64,000 nucleotides of DNA from Owenia fusiformis (taxonomy: Eukaryota; Annelida; Polychaeta; Sabellida; Oweniidae), in assembly GCA_903813345.2 (NCBI GenBank), contig CAIIXF020000004.1, forward strand, positions 27,593,985-27,657,984, written 5' to 3'. The translations under genes and the position numbers were made by a program. A model generated the notes under the pieces. The model searched no databases and was not told where the DNA came from. It was given only the letters and a program-made list of their open reading frames with translations. This document shows, piece after piece, positions 33,349-45,202 of the stretch (position 1 is its first letter; each line of letters opens with the position of its first letter).

Positions 33349-35107
33349 CAGGGTGGTCAAAAAGTGAACCCCTGCAACGGGAAATATTTCCCTTATTAGC
33401 TTCAGGAATCCTTTCATATTTTTACATGCTGTAGAGGAAGGTCTTAAATTGGCACCATACATTTTTCTTAGTCTTGCAACTTGCAGAACTTTAAAGCCCT
33501 TACCAAATCTTACTGCAAATGAATAAAATGTGATTTTCAACATCCACAATTCTTCAACCCTGCAACACCCTTCCACTTACAATCTTTTTAACTGCAGTCT
33601 TAAAGAACTAATATTTTTTGACTTTGTTTGGTTTTGGATCACGCACATTATCACGTAAAAACTAGCATCCTACCTCTGATAGTTGCAAAGATATTGTGAT
33701 CCAAAGAAATGTTCTAAGTTTCCATAGATGAAAATTTTTCCCAGTGAAATCGCAACATACCCCTATATGATCTTGAAATGTCAATATCTTCATTAAGCAT
33801 GGACTAATTCTAATGAATTATTAATCAAAACATTGAATATTAGATTTTCTTTGGATTTTCTTAAGATATTTGATGAAGGGCTTCTCAGATTCCTGGTCAC
33901 AGGGGGCAAATTTGCCCCCCTCTAACCATTTGTGCGGGTAACACGCCCCTTAACTGTTGAACAGTTAAAACTGCTTCAAAATGATGAATGAACGTGTGAA
34001 ATGTGTTTTCTGCTCAAATAGCATCCCTTTTGTCATATGGTAGGGTTTTAAACTTGTATCTCTGAACTGAAAGCTGTTTTAAGAATAACTTGTGTTTCAA
34101 CAATTTCCATGAATTGCATTGGTAAAATACTGCACAATCCAATTTTCAGGCATGTTTGTTTAAGTCTCGTAATTTCTTCCAAAGGACCTTATACACCTTC
34201 CATTGGGATCTCCCCATGGGAAAAAAATAATTCATCTGATTTTTCAAAATGAGTATTCTGCTTCGATTATTACATTTATATGCACACTAGTATCTTGTTG
34301 ACCTATATTCAGCACTGCATTGATGTATAGGCCACTTATTAGGGTCATAATTCAATCATGAAGTGTAGAGGCATAGATTCCAAACCAGGAAGTAGTTTTG
34401 TGTCTGTCAAAATCCATTTGCATCCTACGCATCCCTGCATCTTATCCAAATATGTTACTACATAATGAAATATAATAGTATAATCTTTGGTTTTACAAAC
34501 TTGTATGATATTTGATAATAATAAAAGTTGTTTTTGGAGCATTTTTCTATAGCCATTTTGTAGGGAAAAAATGATGAAAAAATGTGTAATCTTTTAATTT
34601 TAAGTATGACCTGAATTGATTGCAAACTTCATATTTGCACATTTGATGAGATAAACCATTTGTGTCATGTTGTGAAATTATTAAGTTTGCAATCGATTCA
34701 GGTCATAGTGTATTTTTGGTATTTCTGTGATAATAAATGGAAACCAATGGCCTCTATTGGGATCTGCTGATATCCTCATGTTAAGTCAATGGTGCACAGC
34801 CCCATGTAAGTCAATACAACCTTACTGAACGAAATGATCCCTATCTCAGCTTATGTGAGCCCGAGCACTTTAATATTTTCCAAAGTATTATATGACATTT
34901 TATTCTTCATGTTACACCTAAGCATGATTCATTTTGACCATAGGGATATTTGCCAATAATCGCACCTCTTCCTTTAAGACTGAAAATAAATTATGGCATC
35001 AACAAAAATATTAGACCTTTCTCTACATGTGATAATATGAGGCAATTCATGCGAGTATTAAGGAAAATATAGCCTGTTGCAGGGGTTCACTTTTTTGGAC
35101 CACCCTG
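33349..35107. mobile_element. 1759-bp mariner-like element without transposase
   Basis: The left end CAGGGTGGTCAAAAAGTGAA is mirrored at the right (TTCACTTTTTTGGACCACCCTG). The flanks are TA (33347-33348 and 35108-35109). TIR similarity runs about 45 bp (through CCCCTGCAAC). No frame longer than 78 codons is present and none shows D,D catalytic motifs. The interior contains an inverted repeat (34606-34631 and 34683-34709, ATGACCTGAAT/ATTCAGGTCAT outer ends). The length is that of a full mariner, so the coding part may have decayed completely or been replaced. Confidence 0.85.
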
Positions 35108-35258
35108 TATATTATCAAATATTTAATATAACATATCATGTGTGAAATGACATTTAATAATGATCTCATTTCAGTTTAAACTCAGAAAAACTTGGGGGTT
35201 GTGAATACGCTTATGATTAATGTCACCGCAATAAAACAGAAACTAAAGTGAAGTAGTA

Positions 35259-35495
35259 GTGAAGTACTTGAAGAAAATCAAGAAACCAGGCCCTAATGTA
35301 ACAATACCCAGAAATGCAGCACCAATGGCATACTTTGATTTATACATGGATGGAGTTTGGGATCAGATGACAACTGAAAGAAACTGTTATTCTGAACAAC
35401 TTCCAGGTAACTTAATTTGTTTTGGAAGCTGGAATAGCAATTATTATTACATTAAGATTTTCAAAACTATGGCAGTAATATCAAAACAAAATTAA
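35259..35495 (+). other. Open frame, unknown
   Basis: 78 codons (FDLYMDGVWDQMTTERNCYS region). It precedes the RecQ fragment on the same strand and might be an exon of the same decayed gene. No family is recognised. Confidence 0.2.
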
Positions 35496-35631
35496 GCAAT
35501 TTTGACTCATAATGCCTATGAATGGTTTAAAAATAAAGATTTCACCGAACTACATTGTGTCTGTTTTGTTTCTGAAGGACACTCATGCTGCTTTCGACAA
35601 CTATGTAAGAGAATGTGGTGTCAGCAAATCA

Positions 35632-36340
35632 ATTTCATTTTGTTGACAATTTCACAAAGTTCTACAATGAGATGTCTAGTTGCCACTATTGCATTTGGCA
35701 TGGGTATTGAAATACCAGACACAGATCTTGCAATGCACTGGGGTGTGCCCCCTTCAATACTGGATTATGTCCAAGAAACAGGAAGATGTGCACAAGACAT
35801 CTCTACAGAGAAGAGAAATGTTGACAATTTCACAAAAGAGTGTTCTACAATGAGATGTCTAGTTGCCACTATTGCATTTGGCATGGGTATTGAAATACCA
35901 GACACATATCTTGTAATGCACTGGGGCGTGCCCTTCAATACTGGATTATGTCCAAGAAACAGGAAGATGTGCACAAGACATCTCTACAGAGAAGAGAAAT
36001 GTTGACAATTTCACAAAGGAGTGTTCTACAATGAGATGTCTAGTTGCCACTATTGCATTTGGCATGGGTATTGAAATACCAGACAGATATCTTGTAATGC
36101 ACTGGGGCGTGCCCTTCAATACTGGATTATGTCCAAGAAATAGGAAGATGTGCACAAGACATCTCTACAGAGAAGAGAAATGTTGACAATTTCACAAAGG
36201 AGTGTTCTACAATGAGATGTCTAGTTGCCACTATTGCATTTGGCATGGGTATTGAAATACCAGACACATATCTTGTAATGCACTGGGGCGTGCCCTTCAA
36301 TACTGGATTATGTCCAAGAAACAGGAAGATGTGCACAAGG
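35632..36340 (+). pseudogene. RecQ-like helicase fragment, tandemly amplified four times
   Basis: The first unit reads MRCLVATIAFGMGIEIPDT, then HWGVPPSILDYVQETGRCAQ. These are helicase motifs V and VI of RecQ-type DNA helicases, with the closing QE.GR.aRD as QETGRCAQD (arginine finger intact in unit 1). Units start at about 35642, 35820, 36003 and 36184. Units 2-4 have GTGCCCTTC instead of GTGCCCCCTTC, a 2-base loss that shifts the frame and destroys motif VI. They are almost identical to each other, so amplification followed the lesion. No ATP-binding motifs I-III are found nearby. Confidence 0.8.
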
Positions 36341-36613
36341 CTTACATCAACAAGGGGAAGTATTTTTGTTTGATGCAACACATTGTGTATGCAATTTGTA
36401 AATTCACAAAACTTTTGTCCATATTGAGAAAAAATGGAAATAAAAGAATGAGAATGAGAACAGCTGCTAGAAATATGGAAGGTACCTCACACAAGAAGAA
36501 CTGTCTTCAAAGGCTATAACAATTCAAAAAGGAAAAACAAAAAAAGTAAAAAGGCATTTTAAAAAATAAATTAATTGAAAAGCATACACGATATTAAAGT
36601 GCCTCTCCACTAT

Positions 36614-36830
36614 GGCAGAGCGAGAGGGTGTAAGGATAATTAAACTGCGCTCCTCAACCTCTGTTGTAAATACTGTTAATGCACTTCTTTATCCATCTGA
36701 CATCACTACCAAGGCTATGCGTAATGGGCTGGCACAAAAATGACCAACTATTGTAGAGTACAAAAGCTTAAAATAGGAGAAAATAACAACTGCGTTGTAA
36801 AACCTTCAGGTACACTGATGAAGAATAGAA
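36614..36830 (+). pseudogene. YqaJ-like exonuclease domain fragment with frameshifts
   Basis: From ATG at 36614 a 43-codon frame reads KLRSSTSVVNTVNALLYP then TKAMRNGLAQK and a stop. Two other frames carry on with PTIVEYKSLK and KLKIGENNNCVVKPSG. Together this is the order of a YqaJ-type nuclease: a 'LR.ST....V..LLY' helix, TKAM..G...E...I.EY, then a basic patch and PSG. Frame breaks lie at about 36737 and 36770. It is 270 bp past a RecQ-like fragment on the same strand. The two could be debris of one locus or a coincidence. Confidence 0.5.
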
Positions 36831-37020
36831 ATTTAAGTTGTAAATATACATGTACCAGGTTTATGCTTTACAGGTCTTCTCTTGTACACAGGAATGTACA
36901 TAAATTTCCATATCTTTCAAATGTTTTCACCCTCCTAAGAATGTTTGTTAAATTATGTAAATTTGCCTAAATACTGTTGTCTTTCACAATATTATTAAAG
37001 TGTGCGCCAAAGTTTAAAAC

Positions 37021-37056
37021 TGCGCAGGCGCACCGCTCTCGCTAAACTATATAAAG
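37021..37056 (+). promoter_or_regulatory. Promoter-like NRF-1 palindrome and TATA box
   Basis: TGCGCAGGCGCA (37021-37032) fits the NRF-1 consensus palindrome. CTATATAAAG (37047-37056) fits a TATA box. A transcript would start around 37078-37085 and go right. A donor-like GTAAGC follows at 37082. No downstream coding exon can be tied to it with confidence. The G+C-rich island is striking in otherwise AT-rich surroundings. Confidence 0.45.
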
Positions 37057-38516
37057 AGATTACCAGGTACACGATTCAGAGGTAAGCCAGGAAGGCCAAC
37101 GATCTTCGTCTCGTGATGATTTCCCATATAATCGTAACCAGGGAAGTTTCACCATTGAAATTGAAGATTACTATTAGATATACTTTGTAGATGTTATTTA
37201 TGAAGCTATTTAGTGTTTGCATCAATCAAATGGCTCATTTTGAACATATAAAAAGTATTTGTGTTTTGTTTCCCAGGGAATTGTATTGTATGTAGTACAC
37301 ACATAAATAGTGTACATTATACAGTACTTGAATAGCCTGGTTTACATAATATTGAAGGGCATGCTGATTACATGCACACGAGTACATGAATGAAGGCCTA
37401 ATACCAGTACTTGGCATTTGTCAAATTGGAGATGAGGGCCCTGCTGGGTACACTCATCCGTATCAGCTGGGGGTCACCACCTAGTTCAGGCATTGAAGGA
37501 AACCAAGAAGATACTTATGGATATATCTTATCATGACACATATAACCAAATCATACAAACTAACAGATGGTGTGTATATATCTCTCATAACCTTGTCATA
37601 CATACTTGGGTGCATCAAGAAGTTTTGCAATTTTGACACTATTTTGCCTTATATTGGTGACTGGCTGTTGTTGAAAAATTATGGCTCCACATTAATAAAA
37701 TTGTACAGTGACTCTGGATTATCTGATTTGGTGAATATCTTTCATAAAGGCTGTACTGCCAATAGTATTTTAAATGGAACTTGTAAAATGAAGTAAATTG
37801 AAGGATTTTCTCTTTCAGGTTTGGGAAAGCCTTTTTGTACTTTTCTACAGATTTATATTCAACCTAATCCAAATTATCTTAATCAAATCAAAACATCCTT
37901 TTCAGAAATTCATGAATTGTTTTTGAAGCTTATTAGGGAAAGAAGCTCTCGGAATCTCACATTCAGCTTTGGGCAATTTTTGTATTTAATGATTGTCTTA
38001 TGTTTATTCTGTTCTATTTGTTATCCTCTTTTTATAAATCTTTAAGGTTTTAGAAAAGATTACCCATCTTCAGTTATTGATAATTTTAATTTAAAAAAAA
38101 AGTGGTTTCACATGTAGTCTTGGAGGCACACACACATGAATCAAAAAGATGACAATGCATTGCCTCAGTCGTACAACACTCTATACACTTGTTCATTCTC
38201 TTCCATTGAAAACAAATGTTTTATTACAAAAGGTAAATTAAAAAAAGGTAATTCTCAATGAGAATTTAGCCTGTTAACCTATAGTTAAACTATACTTCAA
38301 CAAGATTTCAAGAAAACTAAAGATAATGTATTATTTTTTATTATTTAGGAGAGTTTAATCATTTTTTACCAATTTTTGCACTTTGAATCATTAATAACTT
38401 CACCAATTTATAACATATCATGAATCTTTTGGAAGATACTGTATTTGAGATTGTAAGGCATAGATTGGTAGTTCAATTGTACATATTGCTTACAATTTTG
38501 TAATCCCTATAGATCT
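37057..38516. other. No supported gene; several weak open frames
   Basis: Frames at 37533-37796 and 37821-38045 follow the promoter-like site on the same strand. The second starts shortly after a TCTTTCAG acceptor-like sequence. Neither is recognisable. They might be exons of an unknown gene. Confidence 0.3.
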
Positions 38517-38721
38517 GATTCTGCCTTTAAGAAAGGTGCAAAAAAGAAAAAGGTGTTTTACACCAGGATCCACACCAGTGTCCAAAAAACGGGTACATGT
38601 TACTCCAGCACATCTTCATGCACCAAACACACATATATTTACCCCACGCAGAACAGACCATACTTATACCACCATCAGAACTCCACCTTTAGAAAATTCA
38701 AGCAAAATCATTCATTCCTAA
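38517..38721 (+). CDS. Possible exon: basic, Thr-Pro-rich protein segment
   Basis: After an acceptor-like CCCTATAG (about 38512), a frame of about 68 codons reads RKRCFTPGSTPVSKKRVHVT, then IFTPRRTDHTYTTIRTPP, ending at TAA 38719-38721. The repeated TP and KR motifs suggest a nuclear, possibly CDK-phosphorylated linker. A second frame at 38799-38983 contains MSKKFKTQLSQHVSKMVKQE. I have seen similar TP/KR linkers in N-terminal parts of the uncharacterised family at 17.5 and 51 kb. That link is weak recall. Confidence 0.35.
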
Positions 38722-38984
38722 AGCATATGATGTTTTACATAATACTAGCTATCACTATACCTTGTACCCTCACTGTACCCATGGCAAGATTTTAGGAATG
38801 AGTAAGAAATTTAAAACCCAACTTAGCCAACATGTGTCTAAAATGGTGAAACAGGAAATTCAATCTGTACTCGGTGCCAATGTTAAAGTGGGCTTACACA
38901 TTGGCCTTACATACCTTTGTGAACTTTTGAAGCCCAATCATTGTGAATTTGTTCATGGAAAATATTGGAGAAAAGTCTCATGAA

Positions 38985-40500
38985 AATGCCCAAATTCCAC
39001 CCAAATTTTGGGGTTGATGACACATTTGTGGTCATAAAGATTTCTACTTACAGTAACACAGTAACAGAACACTCTAGAGTCAAAAATCAAGGTACATAAA
39101 TCACACAATAGTCTTCTGTTTGATAACAATTTGTTATCTTGCAACAATAAATTTTCTTTGGATTACAAAGGTTCCAAATATCCTTTTTGTCATATACTGA
39201 GTGTAACTGGTTCATGTTTGTACTTTACAGTTGTACAGTGGTACAGCCTAACCATTTAAGGGTTAAAATGCCAAAAACCTAGATATTGACCCAAGACTTT
39301 GACCTGTCATCACATATTCATTGGTTGCCAAGGTCCATGGCAGCTCGAAGGTCCACGGCAGCTCGAAGGTCCTTAACACATAGATATTGACCTTTGACAA
39401 TGAGATAACTATGACCCATAAACATTGCCCTTGAGGGCAGGTCACCTAATCATTGGTCGCCAAGGATCACAGCAGCCTCTATGGTAATCAAAACCTTATA
39501 AATACAATGGAACGCCAAATTGAGACTGACTGATTGATGTTTTTACTGCATAACAGTCCTTATCCTTTATCCTTTTCTTCCATTTCCTACTCTCTTCATC
39601 CTCAAGAGTCCACAAGACACAACACTGTATTTACATTACCTAAGTGTGACAAGTAATATTCGAAGCGAACACCTCAGTCTTCTTAATAGAATGTTTTTCC
39701 TGATGAACAAGAACATCACTACGAAGAAGAACAAAACCAGTCAGTTTAGAGAGTAAAAAAACATGAACCAACACAAAAGAAAAAGGAGTGCATGGCATCA
39801 CAAGATACCTCTGCGACGCATGTGGAAAAACATTTAAATGGAGAAGTTCAAAGAAGCATAAATGCATGTAAAGTATTACCCAAAGGTTGTAATATTTACA
39901 TATAACAACTCTTAAACAAAGCCCCTGTGTGCTCCAATGTGATGAATGATAAGGTTATGTGTAGCTTAACAAGAGGGGACTTCTTATTTGACATTTTCAT
40001 TTTGAAGTTCTTATTTCACTGTTTTAGGAACCAAAACCAAAAGAAATTCATAATTGTACATATTGCTGTGAAGACTTGTGTTTCATGCAACTATCCTTTA
40101 ATTCATCAAAAATGTAAGGGACAATTTCAATTCGAAAAAAAACTAGATTCAACCTGATAGAATAGTTACTAGATATCTTTACAATCAGGTATAGAATGAT
40201 CAAAATTAATTATTAGATAAGGCCAAATGCTATTTTGTCACATATCTAACATAGATCTCTCACTTTTGAAAACTTAAACTGACCTTTTATGAGGAAGTTT
40301 GGATACATAATTAAATTTTACTGATTAAATGATATTAAGCATTAATAGTCAATTAACTCATGTTAGTAATTGGGAACAACTGGACCTGGCAATAGAGCTT
40401 CGGGAGGCCTTGGAAGACAACACTCGAGTAATGGCTGATTTTCAGGGCTAGGTCTATAATTTGGTGTCTGTGAGTCAAAGTGATATTCCATACACAAAGC
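38985..40500. other. Mostly non-coding; small tandem repeat and a zinc-finger-like scrap
   Basis: GGCAGCTCGAAGGTCC occurs twice in tandem (39340-39372). At about 39786-39871 the plus strand reads RYLCDACGKTFKW then SSKKHKCM, a C2H2-type finger lacking its last histidine. I see no other gene features. Confidence 0.4.
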
Positions 40501-40592
40501 ACCTTCACGGTGAGCAACCATATCGCACCGGGGATCGTAACCGGTGCGTTACACTTTTCCCCGGAGCGTTGGTAACGCACCGTCCTTTTAAA

Positions 40593-41092
40593 ATGGCGGA
40601 CAGAAATGTGTTTCCTCCGGAGGAAACAAATAATAGTGGAAACCAGAGGTGAGTGAATATCTTTTAACACATTCCATTCTAAACACGATATATCAGGGTA
40701 CCTTATTAAAATTCCACAAAGCTGTAACATATCGGTATTATGTGAACGAAATGTAAATGCACCTTGAAAAATTCGAAGGAATGTTAAAGGCTCGTCTAAA
40801 ATGTTGTATTTCTTGTCAAAGAAATGATTGGAACAACCACAGATTTTTTTACTCAATATAGATATATTTATAAACATACTACTCTTCAATATCTTACAAT
40901 TCGAACATTGTATAAGCGTCATTTATTTTCATGAAATGTACCTTCCAAAATTGATGGGGTAACGCACCGACACAAATCTAAGACAATTTAGAAACGCACC
41001 GGTTTTATTTTTACAGGAAACGACGGAGAAGTTCTGGACTGCAAACTGGGCATTCAAGATACAAGAAACGCCTGAAACTGACCGGACATTGA
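40593..41092 (+). CDS. Small spliced basic protein encoded in element's left end
   Basis: Exon 1 is 40593-40648: ATGGCGGACA start, 18 codons plus two bases, then a consensus GTGAGT donor. Exon 2 is 41017-41092, after the acceptor TTTTACAG, and ends in TGA. The product is 43 residues. It has an acidic/polar N-half (MADRNVFPPEETNNSGNQ) and a strongly basic C-half with RKRRRSS and RYKKRLKL, a likely nuclear-localisation and nucleic-acid-binding tail. The start lies directly after the left TIR and mirrors the start at the other end. Both splice signals are strong and the frame is preserved. It may be a real microprotein or the first part of a gene that lost its rest. Confidence 0.45.
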
Positions 41093-42560
41093 TGTTAACT
41101 TGTTAGTTAATGTATTTATAATTTTAATTTGACCAATCAACGTATCCCCATAATGTTCAAAGTGTTTATAAAACAACATTTCATTCCATTGAGAAAAATA
41201 CCTCGTCACCTTTTTATGACTGTAGACAAACGTGACACACGGAGGTATTCGCCAAAATAGGATGATTTTATTTTATCATTCACTAATATATTCCCTGCGC
41301 TCTGATGGTCAAGAACAAAAGTCAATGTAAACCCCAATTACGTCAAATTGTTAGGACTATTATGTTATGAGAATTGAACTTCACTCGTGTCGTGTCTGAC
41401 TATCAACTGCGTTTATTCCATAGGTTGTGACGTAACACATTTGTACAATTATGACATAACATAAAGCATCTAATTAACATAATTAAGACATTGTGACATA
41501 TTAGTTACACTGGACGACAAAATTCACGGGCGATGAATACTGTAAGTACGCCTTGGTGAATATGCTTTTAAAAGCAGGAAATATTTCGCTAATGTTTTAT
41601 GCATGACATATATCAATCAGGGAATGGGGAATATGGCAGTGAAAGAAATGTGTTATTACACAAATAAGTTGTTGTGTGCTCTGAACTACTGCACATGAAA
41701 AGTTGTATTATTTAAACTTAAATACTAAATGTGAACATACCTTAAGATATACAATTTATATGGTCATGAATGTGTAACAATAATAAGGACCAACATGGTC
41801 CATAAGATTGGGATCAATAAGTAATTTTGCATATGATTAATACTTCGTTATATTTTCACAACGCACTATGCTATCAGAAACAAGATTAGTCATTAGTCAG
41901 AACGTAGTCTAGCTATAAGCCTCTATGACACCCCCTCCCCCATCTACTTAACTAAACACCTTCTCACACTGTGCAAGGGCTTGTCGCTAGACTAATCAGA
42001 ACGCATGTTTAGGTTGTATTGGCTAGCCTAAACGTTGACCAAGCAGTCTAGGTAAAATCTCCTTGCCTAAACCAAGGGCCTAAACAATAAACACAATGTG
42101 ATATAGATAAGGCATTAATCAATAAAAATCATAAAGTACAGGGTGATCCAGAAGTAACGTCAAAGACATTGTAATTTCAAAAGTATTCATCAGATCTTCA
42201 TGAAATTTGGTATACATGTACCCACAACATTTCTGAGTTACCATCTCAAAGATTGGAATTCAATCATTTCATTGGTTGAAATTATGGTTGCTATAGTAAC
42301 CCGATATCGCGTAACCCGGGGCAAATTGAAGAGAAACCATAACGTTTTTGTGAATTTCTCTAATTTAAAAAGTCAGTAACATTTGAAAATGTTCATTGTT
42401 TGTTTTCTATGATTTTTATATTTGTTGCCATGGTAACAAATATGTAATAGTTGTGATGTCACAATAGGCATTCATAAAAAGCTTTCAATTTCTTTGAATT
42501 GCTTCCATCATCCATGACAAATACTAACATGACCAAGGACACTAACCCATCCAATTCAAG

Positions 42561-43256
42561 ATGGCGCCAAGTCAGAGTAAAATAGAGCAAAGAACAAACA
42601 TTAAGTTCTGTGTAAAGTTGGGGAAAGGTGTAAAAGAGACTATAAGACAGATAAAGAAGGCATATGGTAAAGCTGCCATTGCTGAGAGAAACATTTACAG
42701 GTGGTTTAACAAGTATTCCAGTGGATATGATGAAGTGGTAGACAAGCAGCGAGGAGGCAGGCCAGTGTCGTCATTCGATGATCAAACCATCAAAGCAATT
42801 GAAGCTGATGTTATGGACAATAGGCAAATTTCTATCAGAGAATTGGCTGAAAAACACGATCTGAGCTATGGGACTGTGCAACGGATACTGACAAAGAATT
42901 GTCTGTTAAAGAAGGTGTCTGCTAAATGGGTGCCGCATGACTTGACACAGGAGCAGAAAGACCGGCGTGTTAAGGCTTCAAGGGACTTTCTTGCAAAATA
43001 TCGGAGAGATGGAGATGACTTTCTTAACAAGATCATTACGAGTGACGAATCATTGCTATCATTCTACATCCCAGAGACCACGCAACAAAGTTCCTCGTGG
43101 AAACATGACAACTCCCCAACACCAACCAAGCCTAAAATAGTACCAGGAATTCCACAAAAGAAACAAATGGTTGTGACATTCTTTGACATTAGAGGAATGG
43201 TGTTAACCCATTTTGTTCCCATTGGCCAGAGAATTAATGCCGTTTACATTGCAAAG
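42561..43256 (+). CDS. Mariner transposase, exon 1
   Basis: ATG at 42561 (context AAGATGG). 232 residues to a GTAAGA donor at 43257, phase 0. The N-terminal HTH (IKFCVKLGKGVKETIRQIKK, NIYRWFNKYSSG) is followed by the GGRPVS linker, a second HTH (ISIRELAEKHDLSYGTVQRI), the KVSAKWVPHDLT region, and the first catalytic aspartate D162 in TSDESLLSFY. PETTQQSSSWKH after it is typical of mariner. The two HTHs bind the TIRs. Together with exon 2 the protein is 354 residues, the normal family length, and I see no inactivating change. Confidence 0.93.
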
Positions 43257-43427
43257 GTAAGATATTATTTGTTCTAATAATACATCATACTGTGAATTTT
43301 ATTTTTAAATTAAAGTATTTAAATGTTGTTCACTGTCAATATAATTATAACTCCATGGCCATGATTCAAATCCAAATCCAATCAATGAAACAACTGGTTT
43401 AACAACCATTAAACATTTGTTTTTCAG

Positions 43428-43796
43428 GTTCTGAAGCGTGATCTTCAACGTTCCCTGAGGAAAAAGCGTCCCGGACATCTGCAGCAGTTTATCTTGCATT
43501 GGGACAATGCCCCTACGCACACTGCAATCCTGACCAGCAACACAGTCCAAACACTTGGATTTCAACAACTTGAACATGCCCCTTATTCACCTGATCTTGC
43601 CCCCAGTGACTTTTATTTGTATGGGGAACTAAAAAGAAACCTTAGTGGAAATAATTTTCAATCCTGTGAGGAATTGAAAAATGCCGTAGTACTAGCCCTA
43701 CAAGGAATGAGTTCTAATGGATTTAATTCTGTGTTCAAGGAATGGGTATCCAGACATGAGAAATGTGTTGCAAATGGTGGCAATTATGTAGAATGA
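43428..43796 (+). CDS. Mariner transposase, exon 2
   Basis: The acceptor TTTTTCAG ends at 43427. 122 codons to TGA at 43794-43796. It contains D258 in HWDNAPTH and D293 in YSPDLAPSDFYLYG, 34 residues apart, which gives the mariner DD34D triad with D162. The end reads EWVSRHEKCVANGGNYVE. The 171-bp intron (43257-43427) has clean GT-AG ends and stops in frame. Most mariner genes have no intron, so this is unusual. Confidence 0.93.
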   Translation, partial: VLKRDLQRSLRKKRPGHLQQFILHWDNAPTHTAILTSNTVQTLGFQQLEHAPYSPDLAPSDFYLYGELKRNLSGNNFQSCEELKNAVVLALQGMSSNGFNSVFKEWVSRHEKCVANGGNYVE

Positions 43797-45202
43797 ACTA
43801 TTATTAGTAACTGTGCAATAGTATGATTTATATTGTTGTGAAATAAAATGTTGAGGATATAACAATTTCAGATCTTGTTGATATTTTGAGATTACGCATT
43901 ACACGTTAAGTAATTTGCCCCGGGTTACGCGATATCGGGTTACTATAGCAACCATAATTTCAACCAATGAAATGATTGAATTCCAATCTTTGAGATGGTA
44001 ACTCAGAAATGTTGTGGGTACATGTATACCAAATTTCATGAAGATCTGATGAATACTTTTGAAATTACAACATCTTTGACGTTACTTCTGGATCACCCTG
44101 TAAATCCGATATCTTATGATTTTTTCGACTCATATTGCGAAATCGCTTTCTTAATTTTAGCATAACACTGGAGTATAAATGGCCTGTCTTTAAGGTAGAC
44201 CTCAATAACAAAAGTTCTAACATACAATACTTGGATATATCATACATGATCAATTCAGGGTCTTGCTGAGCTCTTACAAGAACTTACACAATGTCTTACG
44301 TTTTTACATAATTTACTAAACTACGTATTTTTAATGTGGCGATGAAAAACTTACTTAAACTAAATTGTACATGAACAAATACACGTAACTATATGTATGT
44401 TACGAATGAAAGAACGTCCAAGAAATGTAGGAGCATATGAATACTGTAGCCAGTCAACTTAAAGTGTCTCACATATTCGATCAAAATTTGCCATGCAAAC
44501 ATGTTAGTCTACTTTACTGGCCCCCCTTGCTGTAACAAGGAACTCAAAACACATTAAAACGTAAACATAAACCAATTAGTCACTTCACTATGAAAGTGGG
44601 GGTGTTAGCAAATGTATATTAGCAGAATACGCTGTGTGCATGTACAATATCAGTGGTCATTTACTGTGTCAACTTAGTAACCCTTGCATATCCTGCTCAC
44701 TCAAGTATTGAATAATTTTTTTATGATCTAAATGTTTGTGGTTTATAAAAAAAAAGTGATATATTTTAGTTAGAAATACATTAATTAATATATTCATTCA
44801 AACAGCACTAGAATGCGGGAAGAAAGAGCAATGGTGACAAAATGCAGACAGAATTTTCCGTAAGGGTTTCAAACATTTCTGGACACAATCATACATGTAC
44901 TTCATGTGTACTGTTATTTTGAGTGCTGTATTTATAGATATAATTTCACGTATTAAAATCATACTTTCCAGCAATGACTTCAAATCCGGAACCACACCCA
45001 TATCACATTTTCTTCAATAACTCCAAACATGTGTAAACATTGACCATGTGCATATAAATTCAGATTTCACGAGCTCTTTCCTATTCGAGTACCTCATACA
45101 CCCCTGCATGGATTTGAGTTGGATTCGCCTTTTATACGTGAGTCGACACACTCGCAAACGCTGATTGGATAAAGATTGCGAGAATCTTTAAGACGTGCGT
45201 AA

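Larger units (their letters stand above)
42139..44100 (+). mobile_element. Intact mariner transposon (1962 bp) nested in the Transib-like element
   Basis: The ends CAGGGTGATCCAGAAGTAAC are nearly perfectly mirrored for about 185 bp, an unusually long TIR. The match runs inward to CGCGTAACCCGGGGCAAATT, including the GGTTACTATAGCAACCAT stretch. TA flanks both sides (42137-42138 and 44101-44102). The transposase gene is complete. TIR agreement suggests a young copy. Confidence 0.95.

Noticed and set aside
35765-36381. Minus-strand repeated frames of 69-84 codons
   Set aside because: Antisense of the tandem RecQ unit, repeated only because the DNA is.
40353-40922. 189-codon minus-strand frame
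   Set aside because: It spans the left boundary of the Transib-like element, including TIR and target duplication, so it cannot be an ancestral gene. No motif.
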